A DNA stretch of 64,000 bases from Sphingobacterium multivorum (GCF_039511225.1 NZ_CP154261.1:4154001-4218000), one strand, 5' to 3'; numbered from the stretch's first letter, positions 52,838 to 61,670 are shown. Numbers and translations: made by a program. Notes: a model not told the origin generated them from the sequence alone.

Positions 52838-54091
52838 ATGTTTGGTTTTGATGATAAATTGCGAATCTTAGCTGACGCCGCTAAATACGACGTAAGTTGC
52901 AGCTCAAGCGGAAGTAAACGAAAAAATAGTGGTGGTATAGGTGATTCATCGGCTAGTGGCATTTGTCACACCTACACCGAAGATGGCCGCTGTGTTTCTC
53001 TGCTAAAAATTTTAATGACCAATTATTGCATCTACGACTGTTCCTTTTGTGTTAGCCGACGAAGCAACGACGTCCAAAGGGCAGCATTTTCAGTGAAGGA
53101 AGTCGTCGAATTAACCATGAACTTCTACCGTCGTAATTACATTGAAGGTCTTTTTTTAAGTTCGGGTATCTTCAAATCCGCAGACTACACGATGGAACGC
53201 TTAATGTTAGTTGTTAAAAAACTTCGAACGGAAGAACGTTTTCATGGTTATATCCATCTCAAAGCCATTCCCGGTGCGAGTGAATCGTTATTAAAAGAAG
53301 CTGGTCTATATGTTGACCGGATGAGCGTGAACCTCGAAATTCCCACTGAAGAGGGACTTAAACTAGTTGCTCCCGAAAAAGATCATCAGTCCGTTCGCGA
53401 GCCTCTGGCGATTATTAAAAATGAAATTCTCAACCTTCGTCAGGATCGAAAAAAAGACAAGAAAGCCCCCTTATTTGTACCGGCAGGCCAAAGTACGCAG
53501 CTCGTTATTGGAGCCACACCAGAAAGCGACCTACAAATTATGCAGGCGGCCAATACATTCTATAAAGATTACAATCTCAAGCGGGTGTATTATTCGGGTT
53601 ATATTCCCATTAATGCTACCGATTCCAATCTTCCCCAAATCGGAACATCACCACCGCTTGCGCGTGAAAACAGACTTTATCAAACAGATTGGCTTCTTCG
53701 GTTTTATGGTTTTTCGCTTCATGAAATACTCAACAGTACGCATCAACAACTCGATCTGGAAATAGACCCAAAACTTGCTTGGGCGCTACGCAACCCGCAA
53801 TTCTTTCCCATCGACATCAACAGCGCTACTTATGAGTGGATTATACGAATACCGGGTATTGGCAGGCAATCCGCCAAAAAAATTATACAGTCGCGCAAAT
53901 ATGGAAAACTAAAGGAATATCAGCTTCGAAAAATAGGAATTGCCTATAATCGCGCCAAATATTTTATGGTTTGTCAGGATACACTCATCGCTGGGGGCTT
54001 CCACTATCCTGAAAACATCAGAAAGTCTATTCTTGAAAGTAATCCTCGTACACAAGCCACGGCTTCCAATACACAGCTAACACTTTTCTGA
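52838..54091 (+). CDS. Putative DNA modification/repair radical SAM protein (TIGR03916 type)
   Basis: The 417-residue protein has a [4Fe-4S]/SAM motif CX3CX2C with Cys64, Cys68 and Cys71 (NYCIYDCSFC) after an unusual Cys-containing N-terminal leader (CSSSGSKRKN, ICHTYTEDGRC). A TIM-barrel core follows (YIHLKAIPGA, YVDRMSVNLEIPTEEGL), then a C-terminal helix-hairpin-helix RIPGIGRQSAKKI (about 340-355) for DNA contact. The family is predicted, not proven, to act in DNA repair or modification and is found with TIGR03915 proteins and UdgX-type glycosylases. The stop overlaps the next start (TGATG), so the two are coupled. Confidence 0.92.
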   Translation: MFGFDDKLRILADAAKYDVSCSSSGSKRKNSGGIGDSSASGICHTYTEDGRCVSLLKILMTNYCIYDCSFCVSRRSNDVQRAAFSVKEVVELTMNFYRRNYIEGLFLSSGIFKSADYTMERLMLVVKKLRTEERFHGYIHLKAIPGASESLLKEAGLYVDRMSVNLEIPTEEGLKLVAPEKDHQSVREPLAIIKNEILNLRQDRKKDKKAPLFVPAGQSTQLVIGATPESDLQIMQAANTFYKDYNLKRVYYSGYIPINATDSNLPQIGTSPPLARENRLYQTDWLLRFYGFSLHEILNSTHQQLDLEIDPKLAWALRNPQFFPIDINSATYEWIIRIPGIGRQSAKKIIQSRKYGKLKEYQLRKIGIAYNRAKYFMVCQDTLIAGGFHYPENIRKSILESNPRTQATASNTQLTLF

Positions 54092-54849
54092 TGGACTATA
54101 TTTTTGACGGAAGTTATTCCGGTTACCTCTGTTGTATATTTGAAGCTTTTGAACGGAAAGAATTTGATAGCATTCCCACAACAGAAAAATCTATGGCAAT
54201 TAATATTTTTTCGCAAAAGCGACAAGTACATACTGATGTAAAAAAAGCCATGCGCATTTTAGTGGGAATGGAAAAGATACTTGGAGCACAAGAAACAAAA
54301 ATCTTTTATCATAATTTTTTGTCCGATAATCAATCTGAATGGTTCAATGGATTTCAACTGATTGTTGAACTTTTTCAAAGGGGAAAATTGGATATACGCA
54401 ATTATGGATACCCACCTATACTCCGTATCCATCAGATGGTCAAAAAGATCAACCGCGAACGACACCGCATGAAGGCTTTTATCCGATTTGTCCGGTCTAA
54501 CGATAATCTCTACACAGCCATCGTTGAACCCGATTTCAATGTGATTCCCCTGGTTGTAGACTTCTTTAAAAACCGATTCGCGGACCAGTGCTGGTTAATT
54601 TATGATATACGGCGAAACTATGGCTTCCATTATGATGGCAAAAATATCTTAGAGGTATCCAATAACAATACATACGAGGTTCAAGATCCATATCAGCTAG
54701 AAGTGGATCTCGATCCTCAAGAAAAAGATTATCAACATCTCTGGAAGACTTATTTTAAAAGTACCTCTATTGAATCACGCAAAAACCTGAAGCTTCACTT
54801 AAGACATGTTCCAAAACGCTATTGGAAATATCTGGTTGAAAAAAGATAA
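54091..54849 (+). CDS. TIGR03915 family putative DNA repair protein (DUF4130)
   Basis: The 252-residue protein opens IFDGSYSGYLCCIFEAFERK, the hallmark of the TIGR03915/DUF4130 family. The central part has HRMKAFIRFVRSNDNLYTAIVEPDFNVIPLV and FADQCWLIYDIRRNYGFHYDG, and it ends VPKRYWKYLVE. Its gene shares one base with the radical-SAM stop. In many alphaproteobacteria this domain is fused to a UdgX-type uracil-DNA glycosylase; here it is alone, and no glycosylase lies in the window. The biochemical role is unknown. Confidence 0.9.
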   Translation: MDYIFDGSYSGYLCCIFEAFERKEFDSIPTTEKSMAINIFSQKRQVHTDVKKAMRILVGMEKILGAQETKIFYHNFLSDNQSEWFNGFQLIVELFQRGKLDIRNYGYPPILRIHQMVKKINRERHRMKAFIRFVRSNDNLYTAIVEPDFNVIPLVVDFFKNRFADQCWLIYDIRRNYGFHYDGKNILEVSNNNTYEVQDPYQLEVDLDPQEKDYQHLWKTYFKSTSIESRKNLKLHLRHVPKRYWKYLVEKR

Positions 54850-54881
54850 GTCCCTAAGTTGCGAAAATCCTGTTCCTATAA

Positions 54882-55055
54882 TCATTTTGATCCACCAAAC
54901 AACTTGCTCACCAACCAAATGACAATAGCGACTACGACAACAACCAATAGGATGCCCGACCATACACCTGCTTTAAATATACCTTCAATTGCTGCACAGC
55001 TCGACACGAGTACCAATAAACTCGACATGAGTGCAAATGGAATTAACTTTTTCAT
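54882..55055 (-). CDS. Small membrane lipoprotein (57 residues)
   Basis: ATG 55055 to TGA 54882 on the minus strand encodes 57 residues. It begins MKKLIPFALM, then a lipoprotein signal ending VSSCAA (Cys20), a short amphipathic part, a strongly hydrophobic helix (VVVVVAIVIWLV) and a basic tail KLFGGSK. Many Bacteroidota carry such peptides, sometimes misnamed phosphatidate cytidylyltransferase. It is convergent with the radical-SAM pair. The plus-strand frame on the same DNA (Thr/Asn-rich) is a shadow. Confidence 0.75.
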   Translation of the reverse strand: MKKLIPFALMSSLLVLVSSCAAIEGIFKAGVWSGILLVVVVVAIVIWLVSKLFGGSK

Positions 55056-55340
55056 AAATACCTGTTTTAATTATTAATCGGAAGTATGACAATGCTGGCG
55101 TGGAAAATGTTTTACAGCAAAGACGTTCATGTATTTTTTACATCTTACTGCTGATGCATCCGCTATTTTTACTGCATTAAATACCTGAGCAGTCCGTATT
55201 TTTTTGTCACAAAATGAAACCTCTACGTTATTTACACACTAAAAATACGGTTAGCGAGCCAAGGGAAATTTTTGGGTACAGCATTTGATTATGCTTATCC
55301 AAATCGCAAAATAAAATTTAAACAACAATTGACTAAAGAT

Positions 55341-55460
55341 ATGGATACGATACACCAAAAAGCAAAAAAAATGGGATTGGAAAAAGGTTATTATCTATTA
55401 CTAATGGCTATATTGGATTTACCTGTTGAAGGTCAGAAAAAATCGGACAAGAAAAAATAG
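55341..55460 (+). CDS. Small hypothetical protein
   Basis: ATG 55341 encodes 39 residues, basic and helical (MDTIHQKAKKMGLEKGYYLLLMAILDLPVE, ending KKSDKKK). The frame can start earlier at TTG 55272 for 62 residues, but that start has no ribosome site. No family was recognised. The rest of 55078-55602 holds the terminator below and no other gene. Confidence 0.35.
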   Translation: MDTIHQKAKKMGLEKGYYLLLMAILDLPVEGQKKSDKKK

Positions 55461-55556
55461 AAGTGGATCAATAAAAGTAAGAGGAAAGATCAAGCCTTTG
55501 AATTCAAATAAGCTGTTGCCAAAATCTGGCTAAAGACAGCTATAATATTGAAAAGT

Positions 55557-55590
55557 AAAGCCTTTTTCAAATATATGAAAAAGGCCTTTA
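55557..55590 (-). terminator. Terminator of the AraC-regulator operon
   Basis: CCTTTTTCA pairs with TGAAAAAGG, extended by GC/GC and AAA/TTT with one bulged base, and a T-rich tail follows on the minus strand. It lies 13 bases past the AraC-type gene stop. Confidence 0.75.
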
Positions 55591-55602
55591 GTGGTATTTA
55601 AA

Positions 55603-56517
55603 CTAGCAATTTTTCCTAAACTCTTCGGGACTTATTCCTTTATTTACTTTAAAAAATGTACTGAAATATGGGACATTTTCGAAACCGAGCTCAAAGGCAA
55701 TTTCTTTTACCGTTTTAAAAGTATGGTAAAGTAAGCGCTCTGCCTCCAACAAAATGCGTCCACGGATGATCATACCGCAGCTCGTGGATCTCTTTTTCCT
55801 ACAAATTCGATTAAGATAGTTGATCGATATATTCAATTGCTCCGCGTAAAATGAAGGATAACGCTGCTGCGCATAATGACTATCAACCAAAGATTCAAAA
55901 CTCCGGACCTTATAGTCGACTTCATCCCATGTCATCCCCCCTTGATCCACCATCATATGCCTGCCTAGAATTTGGAACAGCGTAGTTAAGTAGCGTCTCA
56001 AGACACTGTTAGCACTCAATTTAAAGGAATTGTATGCGGTCTCCATCAAGCGCACTATTTGTAGGAAACCAATCGTATCTTCTTTTGATAATGTAATCTC
56101 GTGCATATACCTACTCTTCAAAAAATGAGTGTAGTTCATTACTTCCATACTATACTTTTCCCTAAAAAAAGATTCATTAAATAATATACTGTACCCCTCT
56201 ATAGATGAACATGGTTGAAAACTGCAAACGCAATTTGAATTGATACTGATGATATCATGACTCCTCACAATATGTAAACGTTGATCTGCTACCATGGACA
56301 ATTCGCCGCTGTTAACGAACAAAAGGCTGTAAAACGAACGTATATGCAACGTATTCTGATTAGCCTTAGCTTGCAAAAAATCTGCTATAGGCATAATAAC
56401 GATTCCCTGCGAAGTGGGATCAATATCTTCTAAATTTAGAAAATCTAATTTCTCTTTTCGTATGACCATTTCTTTATGATTATTCTGTAAAAAAATATGT
56501 GTAGAATAATCAAACAA
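55603..56517 (-). CDS. AraC family transcriptional regulator
   Basis: The 304-residue protein has an N-terminal cupin-like sensing part (about 20-190) and a C-terminal double HTH (about 210-303): QLNISINYLNRICRKK, TVKEIAFELGFENVPYFSTFFKVNKGISPEEFRK. Its start overlaps the stop of the small Cys-motif gene by 8 bases, so it is the last gene of that operon. A regulator translated with the genes it may control is consistent with feedback. The signal is unknown; metal or oxidative stress is a guess from its neighbours. Confidence 0.9.
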   Translation of the reverse strand: MFDYSTHIFLQNNHKEMVIRKEKLDFLNLEDIDPTSQGIVIMPIADFLQAKANQNTLHIRSFYSLLFVNSGELSMVADQRLHIVRSHDIISINSNCVCSFQPCSSIEGYSILFNESFFREKYSMEVMNYTHFLKSRYMHEITLSKEDTIGFLQIVRLMETAYNSFKLSANSVLRRYLTTLFQILGRHMMVDQGGMTWDEVDYKVRSFESLVDSHYAQQRYPSFYAEQLNISINYLNRICRKKRSTSCGMIIRGRILLEAERLLYHTFKTVKEIAFELGFENVPYFSTFFKVNKGISPEEFRKNC

Positions 56518-56896
56518 TCGGCGGTCTTAAAATTTTAGGCATTATACCCCTGCACGTATCGGAGTCAAAAGCCTTTGGATACACAATATTTATAGCAGCA
56601 CACACGGGAGAGCACAGCAAGATTTCTCTAATTTGCTGTACAAAGACCAATATTTCCATCCCTTTCATCTTAGCAAGTGTATCGTTCACATCCTTTTGTT
56701 CAACCGTTTTTTCACTGACGTAACAAAAACCTTTACAAGTCGCTGCGGGTTCAAAACGATTGACACAGAGATTTTGTTCGATATACGCACGATTGCATTC
56801 AAATTCAAGAAATGTCCACAGGAGATTGGTTGCCTGCAAACATATCGCCCAGGCCATTATCATACAAAACCACCATCTACTGCATAGAGATTTCAT
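56510..56896 (-). CDS. Small membrane-anchored Cys-motif protein A
   Basis: The 128-residue protein has one N-terminal membrane helix (about 8-30). The motif is LLWTFLEF...NRAYIEQNLCVNRF, then Cys54 and Cys58 in CKGFC. The C-terminus is Pro-rich, ILRPPIV. It is a paralog of the protein at 58378-58755, which shares WT..FEF.RxYIxxNxC.NRF, the CxGxC-like CX3C pair, and a PP ending. Such proteins occur in Bacteroidota near TonB-linked metal receptors. A metal-binding or redox role through the three conserved Cys is inferred, not shown. Confidence 0.6.
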   Translation of the reverse strand: MKSLCSRWWFCMIMAWAICLQATNLLWTFLEFECNRAYIEQNLCVNRFEPAATCKGFCYVSEKTVEQKDVNDTLAKMKGMEILVFVQQIREILLCSPVCAAINIVYPKAFDSDTCRGIMPKILRPPIV

Positions 56897-56905
56897 TGAT
56901 CCTAT

Positions 56906-57397
56906 CTATTTTGTGGTGCTATTACGTTCGCGCAAATATTCTAAAATGGCACGTGCCTCTTCTTGCTTCAAGCCCAAACTAATCATTGGCGAAGCATATT
57001 CCTTACTAAGTGCTTTCGCGTCGGCATCTTTCTCCAGCATGGTTGCCGGATCTAGCATCATGTTCATAATCCACTCAGGCGTACGACGTTTGATGACAGC
57101 GTCCAACGATGGACCTACCAATGTACGATCAAAACTATGGCACATTGCACATTTCGACACAAATAGTTCTACGCCCCTATTTGCAAGCTGCGCATCAAAC
57201 GATTTGTGTTCGAAAGATGTAATGATCCCTATACCTTTGGGCCCCTCGGTTTTATAATCGAGCATGGTCCCAGACTCAGCTGCGGAAGGTTGCTGAGCAC
57301 TATTTTCCTTCTTGACTTTTGTCGCCTCATTTCCGCTACACGCCAGTATAGCTACAAAACCGAAACAGCCTAGGATTACGTTGATTCTCTTTTTCAT
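56906..57397 (-). CDS. Cytochrome c lipoprotein (mono-heme)
   Basis: The 163-residue protein has a lipoprotein signal (ILACS, Cys20), a linker, and a class-I cytochrome domain with heme motif CAMCH (Cys83, Cys86, His87). LVGPSLDAV follows, and a likely axial Met near residue 138 in SPMISLGL. It is periplasmic, tethered to the membrane. It lies 9 bases before the small Cys-motif gene A and 42 bases after the YtkA-like gene, in one operon. An electron donor or acceptor for the neighbouring metal-linked proteins is plausible; the partner enzyme is not in the window. Confidence 0.9.
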   Translation of the reverse strand: MKKRINVILGCFGFVAILACSGNEATKVKKENSAQQPSAAESGTMLDYKTEGPKGIGIITSFEHKSFDAQLANRGVELFVSKCAMCHSFDRTLVGPSLDAVIKRRTPEWIMNMMLDPATMLEKDADAKALSKEYASPMISLGLKQEEARAILEYLRERNSTTK

Positions 57398-57439
57398 TTT
57401 TATTGTTTAAGTATATTGGTAAAATAAATTCTGTTTGTA

Positions 57440-58294
57440 TTAAGTGACCTGCACTAGATATTTTATATCATCCTGATTTGATTTTTTGCCCGCTTTCCAT
57501 AGTTCGACAATGACTTCCCAACGACCAGGCATAGAAAAATTGACAGTGCCTTCATAGTAACCATTACCTGTACTTTCAGCAGCAAAATTTTCCGAAGGCC
57601 CCTGCCCCATAGAAAGCCTATTGGTTTTTAGTTTAATCACATAATGATCTAATACCGGGAAATGATGACCATCCATTTTATTCAATAGAAATCGAATCCG
57701 ATGCTTTCCCTGCTTTACGCTATCAGGCAATAGGCAGGAAATAAATACGCGGCTATCGTCTCTGGTTCCAGAGCTCATTGTTCGCATGGTTGCTGCTGCA
57801 GTAACCGGAATCTTGATGGCAAGTGTATCTTTTATGCGATTATGACTACGTATCGTATGTAATTGCCACCCCTTTCCCATCTGCGGGATATCCGCCATAA
57901 TAAAAACCATTGGGCCTCTATACCAGCCTTCGCCGAGCGCGACGGGATGCTCAAAGGGGCCTCTATGCTTCATACGTCCCATACTCATTTCTGGATAGAA
58001 ATCAAGGGATTTGTCATTGATCGGAATTCCCGAGGTATCTCTTAAACGCAGATAAATGGTATGATATTTATTGTTGAGTTTGGCATCCGCATATACGGTA
58101 TAATTGGTAACAGCCCAAACAGTATCCGCTATACGGACCAGATCGGATTCCTTAGGCAGTATAAAATCTGTAGCATTCTTACCGTTCTTTTTTGAATGAT
58201 CGGCGGTACAGGATGATGTTGAAAAAGCAACTGAAAATGCGAGTAGCAGTAAGATTACGCCCCCGACAGTCCCGACACGGGAATATAAATTCAT
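57440..58294 (-). CDS. YtkA-like lipoprotein with two repeats
   Basis: The 284-residue protein has a lipoprotein signal (about 1-29, ending TSSC). Two similar Ig-like halves follow. Half 1 (about 60-165) has SLDFYPEMSMGRMKHRGPFEHP, rich in Met and His. Half 2 (about 175-280) has KTNRLSMGQGPSENF and GNGYYEGTVNFSMPGRWEVIVEL. YtkA/FixH-like domains of this kind are found with copper and heme-copper oxidase genes. Copper or another metal binding through the Met/His patch is inferred. It is the second gene of the operon that ends with the AraC regulator. Confidence 0.65.
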   Translation of the reverse strand: MNLYSRVGTVGGVILLLLAFSVAFSTSSCTADHSKKNGKNATDFILPKESDLVRIADTVWAVTNYTVYADAKLNNKYHTIYLRLRDTSGIPINDKSLDFYPEMSMGRMKHRGPFEHPVALGEGWYRGPMVFIMADIPQMGKGWQLHTIRSHNRIKDTLAIKIPVTAAATMRTMSSGTRDDSRVFISCLLPDSVKQGKHRIRFLLNKMDGHHFPVLDHYVIKLKTNRLSMGQGPSENFAAESTGNGYYEGTVNFSMPGRWEVIVELWKAGKKSNQDDIKYLVQVT

Positions 58295-58377
58295 ATGTAT
58301 TGATTTAAATCTTTTGAAAATAGACAGTACCTGCCATCAGTCAATATGCCGACAGCCCGTACGAAAAGCAAAATGAT

Positions 58378-58755
58378 TTAAGCCAAGGGTGGGTGAAAAA
58401 TAGTAAAGATTGGTCTATAAGCATAGTTTGCCTGATATTCCGGAAGTAGGGTTTCTGCCGCTGCTTCTTCAAAAAAAGTGATATCAAGGTTAAAACATTG
58501 CTGATTATTGATAAATACAAGATCGATTATACGAGATTCCAGGTTCTTTTGTTCCTTCTCCTCATGTTCACGCATTTTTTTCATCAAAATACATTGTCCT
58601 CTACAGGAAAGTGCCTTTTCATTGAATCGATTGATACATTCATTCTTAGCGATATAATCTCTGTTAAATTCAAAAACAGTCCATAGCCATACCGACGAGA
58701 AGCTCTGCAGGAGCATCAGCGGCAGTAGAATCCATATCAATTGTTTCGCTTTCAT
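58378..58755 (-). CDS. Small membrane-anchored Cys-motif protein B
   Basis: The 125-residue protein has an N-terminal hydrophobic helix (about 5-30), then WLWTVFEFNRDYIAKNEC with Cys40, INRF, and Cys51 and Cys55 in CRGQC. A charged helix (MREHEEKEQKN) and a C-terminus PIFTIFHPPLA follow. It is a paralog of the protein at 56510-56896. It is the first gene of the operon; 83 bases separate it from the YtkA-like gene. Cys spacing 10-3 here and 9-3 in the paralog suggests the three Cys bind one metal. Confidence 0.6.
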   Translation of the reverse strand: MKAKQLIWILLPLMLLQSFSSVWLWTVFEFNRDYIAKNECINRFNEKALSCRGQCILMKKMREHEEKEQKNLESRIIDLVFINNQQCFNLDITFFEEAAAETLLPEYQANYAYRPIFTIFHPPLA

Positions 58756-58874
58756 GTATCGCTAGTGCAGCAAATATACTAATTATTGACATACCAACAA
58801 CGAACTGCCTCTTTTCAAAACGCTCAAATTTTTTCTAAAACATCAAGAAGTTTTAGTACATTTAACTAAAAATC

Positions 58875-59591
58875 ATGCGCTTTGAGCAAATGAAGTTTAA
58901 CCCTCTCTTAGTCATTAAATTATTACTTGGGCTGTTTATCTGTATCGGAATAGCTTTGACTATATTGATGATGGTTAATGGCAGCAAAGTTGTGGGAGCT
59001 TATGTCGTTTCTGTACTTTTCATACTATTCCCCGGTATTATCCTATACGGTATGACCCTTGGATTTCGAGTATCCGAGAAAACCATAACACAACAGATTG
59101 CCCAACAGGAAAGTGTAAGATCCGATCATAAAGGCATATCCTATCAAATCCCCTTGCTAAAAATAACCCAATTTATCTCCTGGGAAATTATCGAGACCAT
59201 TATCTACAGCAACTACCACAGCGACGACCAGGCGCAGTTCAGCTTTTATCTGACACAACCGGCATTTCAAATCGCGTCAGAAAAGCCAGGATGGTTAGCG
59301 AAAGTTCTCCTACCCTTGATTAAAACAAGTAAAAAGGTCGTTATTTACGAAAATTGCATCAATTTTCGCGAAATCCCGAAAATGCTAGAAAAACATTTTT
59401 CCTCCATCAACCCTGTTGACATAAACGAAGTCCATGGAAAAGGTACACTACTGAGCTCAAAGACCACCTTAAGGAAAAATACGATTCAGATTGAAGAATA
59501 CTGGAAACCAAACCCAAGTTTTGAATTTGAAAAAGTAATTTATGATCGATACAATCGAACGATTGATGAACTTAAAACAGTCAAGCAATAG
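58875..59591 (+). CDS. Membrane protein of unknown function (PH-like)
   Basis: The 238-residue protein has two hydrophobic helices near the N-terminus (about 12-62), then a soluble part with beta strands (VSEKTITQQIAQQ, ISYQIPLLKITQFISWEII, KKVVIYENCINFREIPKMLEKHF) and a C-terminal charged tail. The first half resembles small bacterial PH-domain membrane proteins, but no family was recognised with confidence. It stands alone on the plus strand, divergent from the Cys-motif operon (119-base gap). Confidence 0.6.
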   Translation: MRFEQMKFNPLLVIKLLLGLFICIGIALTILMMVNGSKVVGAYVVSVLFILFPGIILYGMTLGFRVSEKTITQQIAQQESVRSDHKGISYQIPLLKITQFISWEIIETIIYSNYHSDDQAQFSFYLTQPAFQIASEKPGWLAKVLLPLIKTSKKVVIYENCINFREIPKMLEKHFSSINPVDINEVHGKGTLLSSKTTLRKNTIQIEEYWKPNPSFEFEKVIYDRYNRTIDELKTVKQ

Positions 59592-60092
59592 CTAAAATTC
59601 GCTTTCCAACCAATTTACCGATTGCCTATCCGCGCAATCAACTACTACTACTTATAGCTATCCTATGCCTTGATAGAGTTAATTTTCATGGTGCTAGTAT
59701 CGATGGCTTTTTCATTCAGACAAAGAGAGATGTCGATATGGATGCCCAAAATCGTATTCCTGACCTCCCTTTCGAAACCGAAGGGCTGTTTATGCTGGAA
59801 GCTGCTAAGAATTAAAATGCGAATTTATCCTAATAAGGCACTCCAAAAAGGCATACAGAAATCAAGTTCAATATACAGAACAAACAAAAGGCATCCATTA
59901 AATTGAGCGCCTTAATGATTTAATGCAATAATTTTTAGGCATTAGATGTGGTATAACCGATCCAAGCATGTTCATGAATCAAGTTGACGGCTTTACCTCA
60001 ACGTTGAACTTATACACATTATTGAACTTATTAACATGAAGTACAACGTATTAAGACAATTCAAAGAGTTCCCTTAAAGCAGGCCTATGTTA
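59592..60092. other. Gene-poor stretch with possible decayed coding remnant
   Basis: There are 501 bases with no convincing gene. One frame reads protein-like from about 59669 to 59815 (TKRDVDMDAQNRIPDLPFE, ending LEAAKN and stop) but has no good start and no recognised family. An overlapping frame from 59670 looks random. Low-complexity AT sequence fills the rest. Confidence 0.3.
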
Positions 60093-60986
60093 TCAAGAGA
60101 CAGCCTGATAAACTTTCCGTGGAAACGAGATACGGACAGTAACCCCAATACCATGCTGATTTTCGTACTGCATAGTTCCATCAATCCGTTTGATCAAATC
60201 CTTACAGAGTGAGATACCCAATCCCGCACCATTTTTGTTTTCAGATCTTCTACGATCCCAACTATTGACAAAATTTAAATTATGCAGGACTTCCGATGAA
60301 AGTTCCTCCCCATCATTGCTGACAATAAGTTCCCATCGATCGCTCTGTTCATCGATCAATTGCAGCGTAATATTACCGCCGACTCTTCCATATTTAATGG
60401 CATTGCTGATCACATTTCTAAGTACAAAAGCAAAGATTCCCTTATGGGTATCCACCCAAAAATCCTGGCTCACTGAATTTATGATCTGTATATTGAATCG
60501 CTGGATTTCTAGGGTATAGATGCCTAATACCGCGTTAATTTGATCGCAAATATTACAATTCTCGGTATTTTCAAGCTTATCCCGAAGTTGTGATTCAGTC
60601 CATAGCAATACCTCTTCCAACATCGTACGTGATCTGGCCACTTGTCCTTTTAAATTTAAAAAGATGAGTTTAAGATCTTCCTTATCGACTAGGGAAATAT
60701 CTTCAATCCCCAATAAAATTTCGACCGATGCAAATGGTGCTCTGAGATCATGCGAGGCAATCGACAGTACTTTAGTCTTGAAACTCTCGGCAATTTTTAA
60801 CTCCTCATTATAATGGTGAATACGAATTGCCTGTTCACTGAGGATACTATTGGCAGTCGTCAATTTGAGTTGCTCGACCTTTAGCAAACGGTTCTTTCGG
60901 ATTAAAAAGTAGATAAGTACGCCTATCAGCGTTTTACTGATGATTATTCCAACAATAAGTAAAGTAATAATAGTTTGGCTTTGCAC
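60093..60986 (-). CDS. Sensor histidine kinase (HisKA/HATPase), single membrane helix
   Basis: The 297-residue protein has an N-terminal membrane helix (about 7-30), a HisKA box with His79 in SIASHDLRAPFASVEILL, and an HATPase_c with NAIKYG, NGAGLGISLCKDLIK and GIGVTVRISFP. There is no extracellular sensor domain beyond a few residues. No response regulator gene is adjacent, so this is an orphan kinase. The 294-base gap upstream (60987-61280) shows no gene. Confidence 0.9.
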   Translation of the reverse strand: MQSQTIITLLIVGIIISKTLIGVLIYFLIRKNRLLKVEQLKLTTANSILSEQAIRIHHYNEELKIAESFKTKVLSIASHDLRAPFASVEILLGIEDISLVDKEDLKLIFLNLKGQVARSRTMLEEVLLWTESQLRDKLENTENCNICDQINAVLGIYTLEIQRFNIQIINSVSQDFWVDTHKGIFAFVLRNVISNAIKYGRVGGNITLQLIDEQSDRWELIVSNDGEELSSEVLHNLNFVNSWDRRRSENKNGAGLGISLCKDLIKRIDGTMQYENQHGIGVTVRISFPRKVYQAVS

Positions 60987-61280
60987 AATTTTCAGGTAAT
61001 AAATTTATAATAATAATGACTAATGGAATATCAAAGCTAAACAATCGCGTGCTAATTAAAAAATTTACCTTAAAACAAGTCTCACTTGTTTTGGCCAATC
61101 GTTGATTTCCCCCCCAAAAAAGACCGGGTCGACATTTCCCCAGCCTTTACAAAAACTATTCCCTAATATGCATATACTTTGTATACCATCTACCAGTCTT
61201 TGCCTGCACATGTCACGCCGTTTTATTTCCCAGAAGTGGCCAATCCAAATATACCAATTTTGTGGCAACGTGTTCCCGAT

Positions 61281-61670
61281 TTATTTACAATTGGGTATGG
61301 CTGTCATCACATCGAGCGACATATCCATCGCTTTCTTGGCCCACTTTTTCAAACTCTCAAAATCTGCTGCTTTTAAAGCCTTATTACCAAAGGTCACGGC
61401 ATTAAGTGAGTAATTTTTGGCATTAGCACAGTTGCAATCCGGAATTAAACTATACGCGGAAGCTTCCTTTGCTTTGCCCACAGCGTCCTTAAGCGAAACC
61501 CTGGCATCGTCCAGTGATCCAGCCTGATAAGCTTTTTTAAAGCTTATAAACGCCATTTCAGCATAGGTGGATGCCATACTGCAACCTGTATTTACTTTTT
61601 TGTACTCTTGGGCGATTATCGAACAAGACATACTCAGTAAGAGTATCGTAAAAAAATATTTCTTTTTCAT
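61281..61670 (-). CDS. Secreted hypothetical helical protein with Cys
   Basis: The 129-residue protein has a signal peptide (1-20, SIIAQ) and a helical mature part with several Cys (NTGCSMAS, PDCNCANAKN, terminal PNCK). Sequence suggests a small TPR-like or helical bundle periplasmic protein held by disulfides. No family was recognised. It lies 38 bases downstream of the PKD-domain lipoprotein gene, so the two probably share a transcript. Confidence 0.65.
   Translation of the reverse strand: MKKKYFFTILLLSMSCSIIAQEYKKVNTGCSMASTYAEMAFISFKKAYQAGSLDDARVSLKDAVGKAKEASAYSLIPDCNCANAKNYSLNAVTFGNKALKAADFESLKKWAKKAMDMSLDVMTAIPNCK

Noticed and set aside
54859..55077. Plus-strand 72-residue frame
   Set aside because: Low-complexity Thr/Asn sequence; the opposite strand encodes a well-formed small lipoprotein.
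59670..59906. 78-residue plus-strand frame
   Set aside because: Composition looks random, and another frame on the same strand is more protein-like.
61065..61268. Minus-strand 67-residue frame upstream of the histidine kinase
   Set aside because: Trp- and Cys-rich random-looking sequence with no signal peptide, no ribosome site and no family resemblance.
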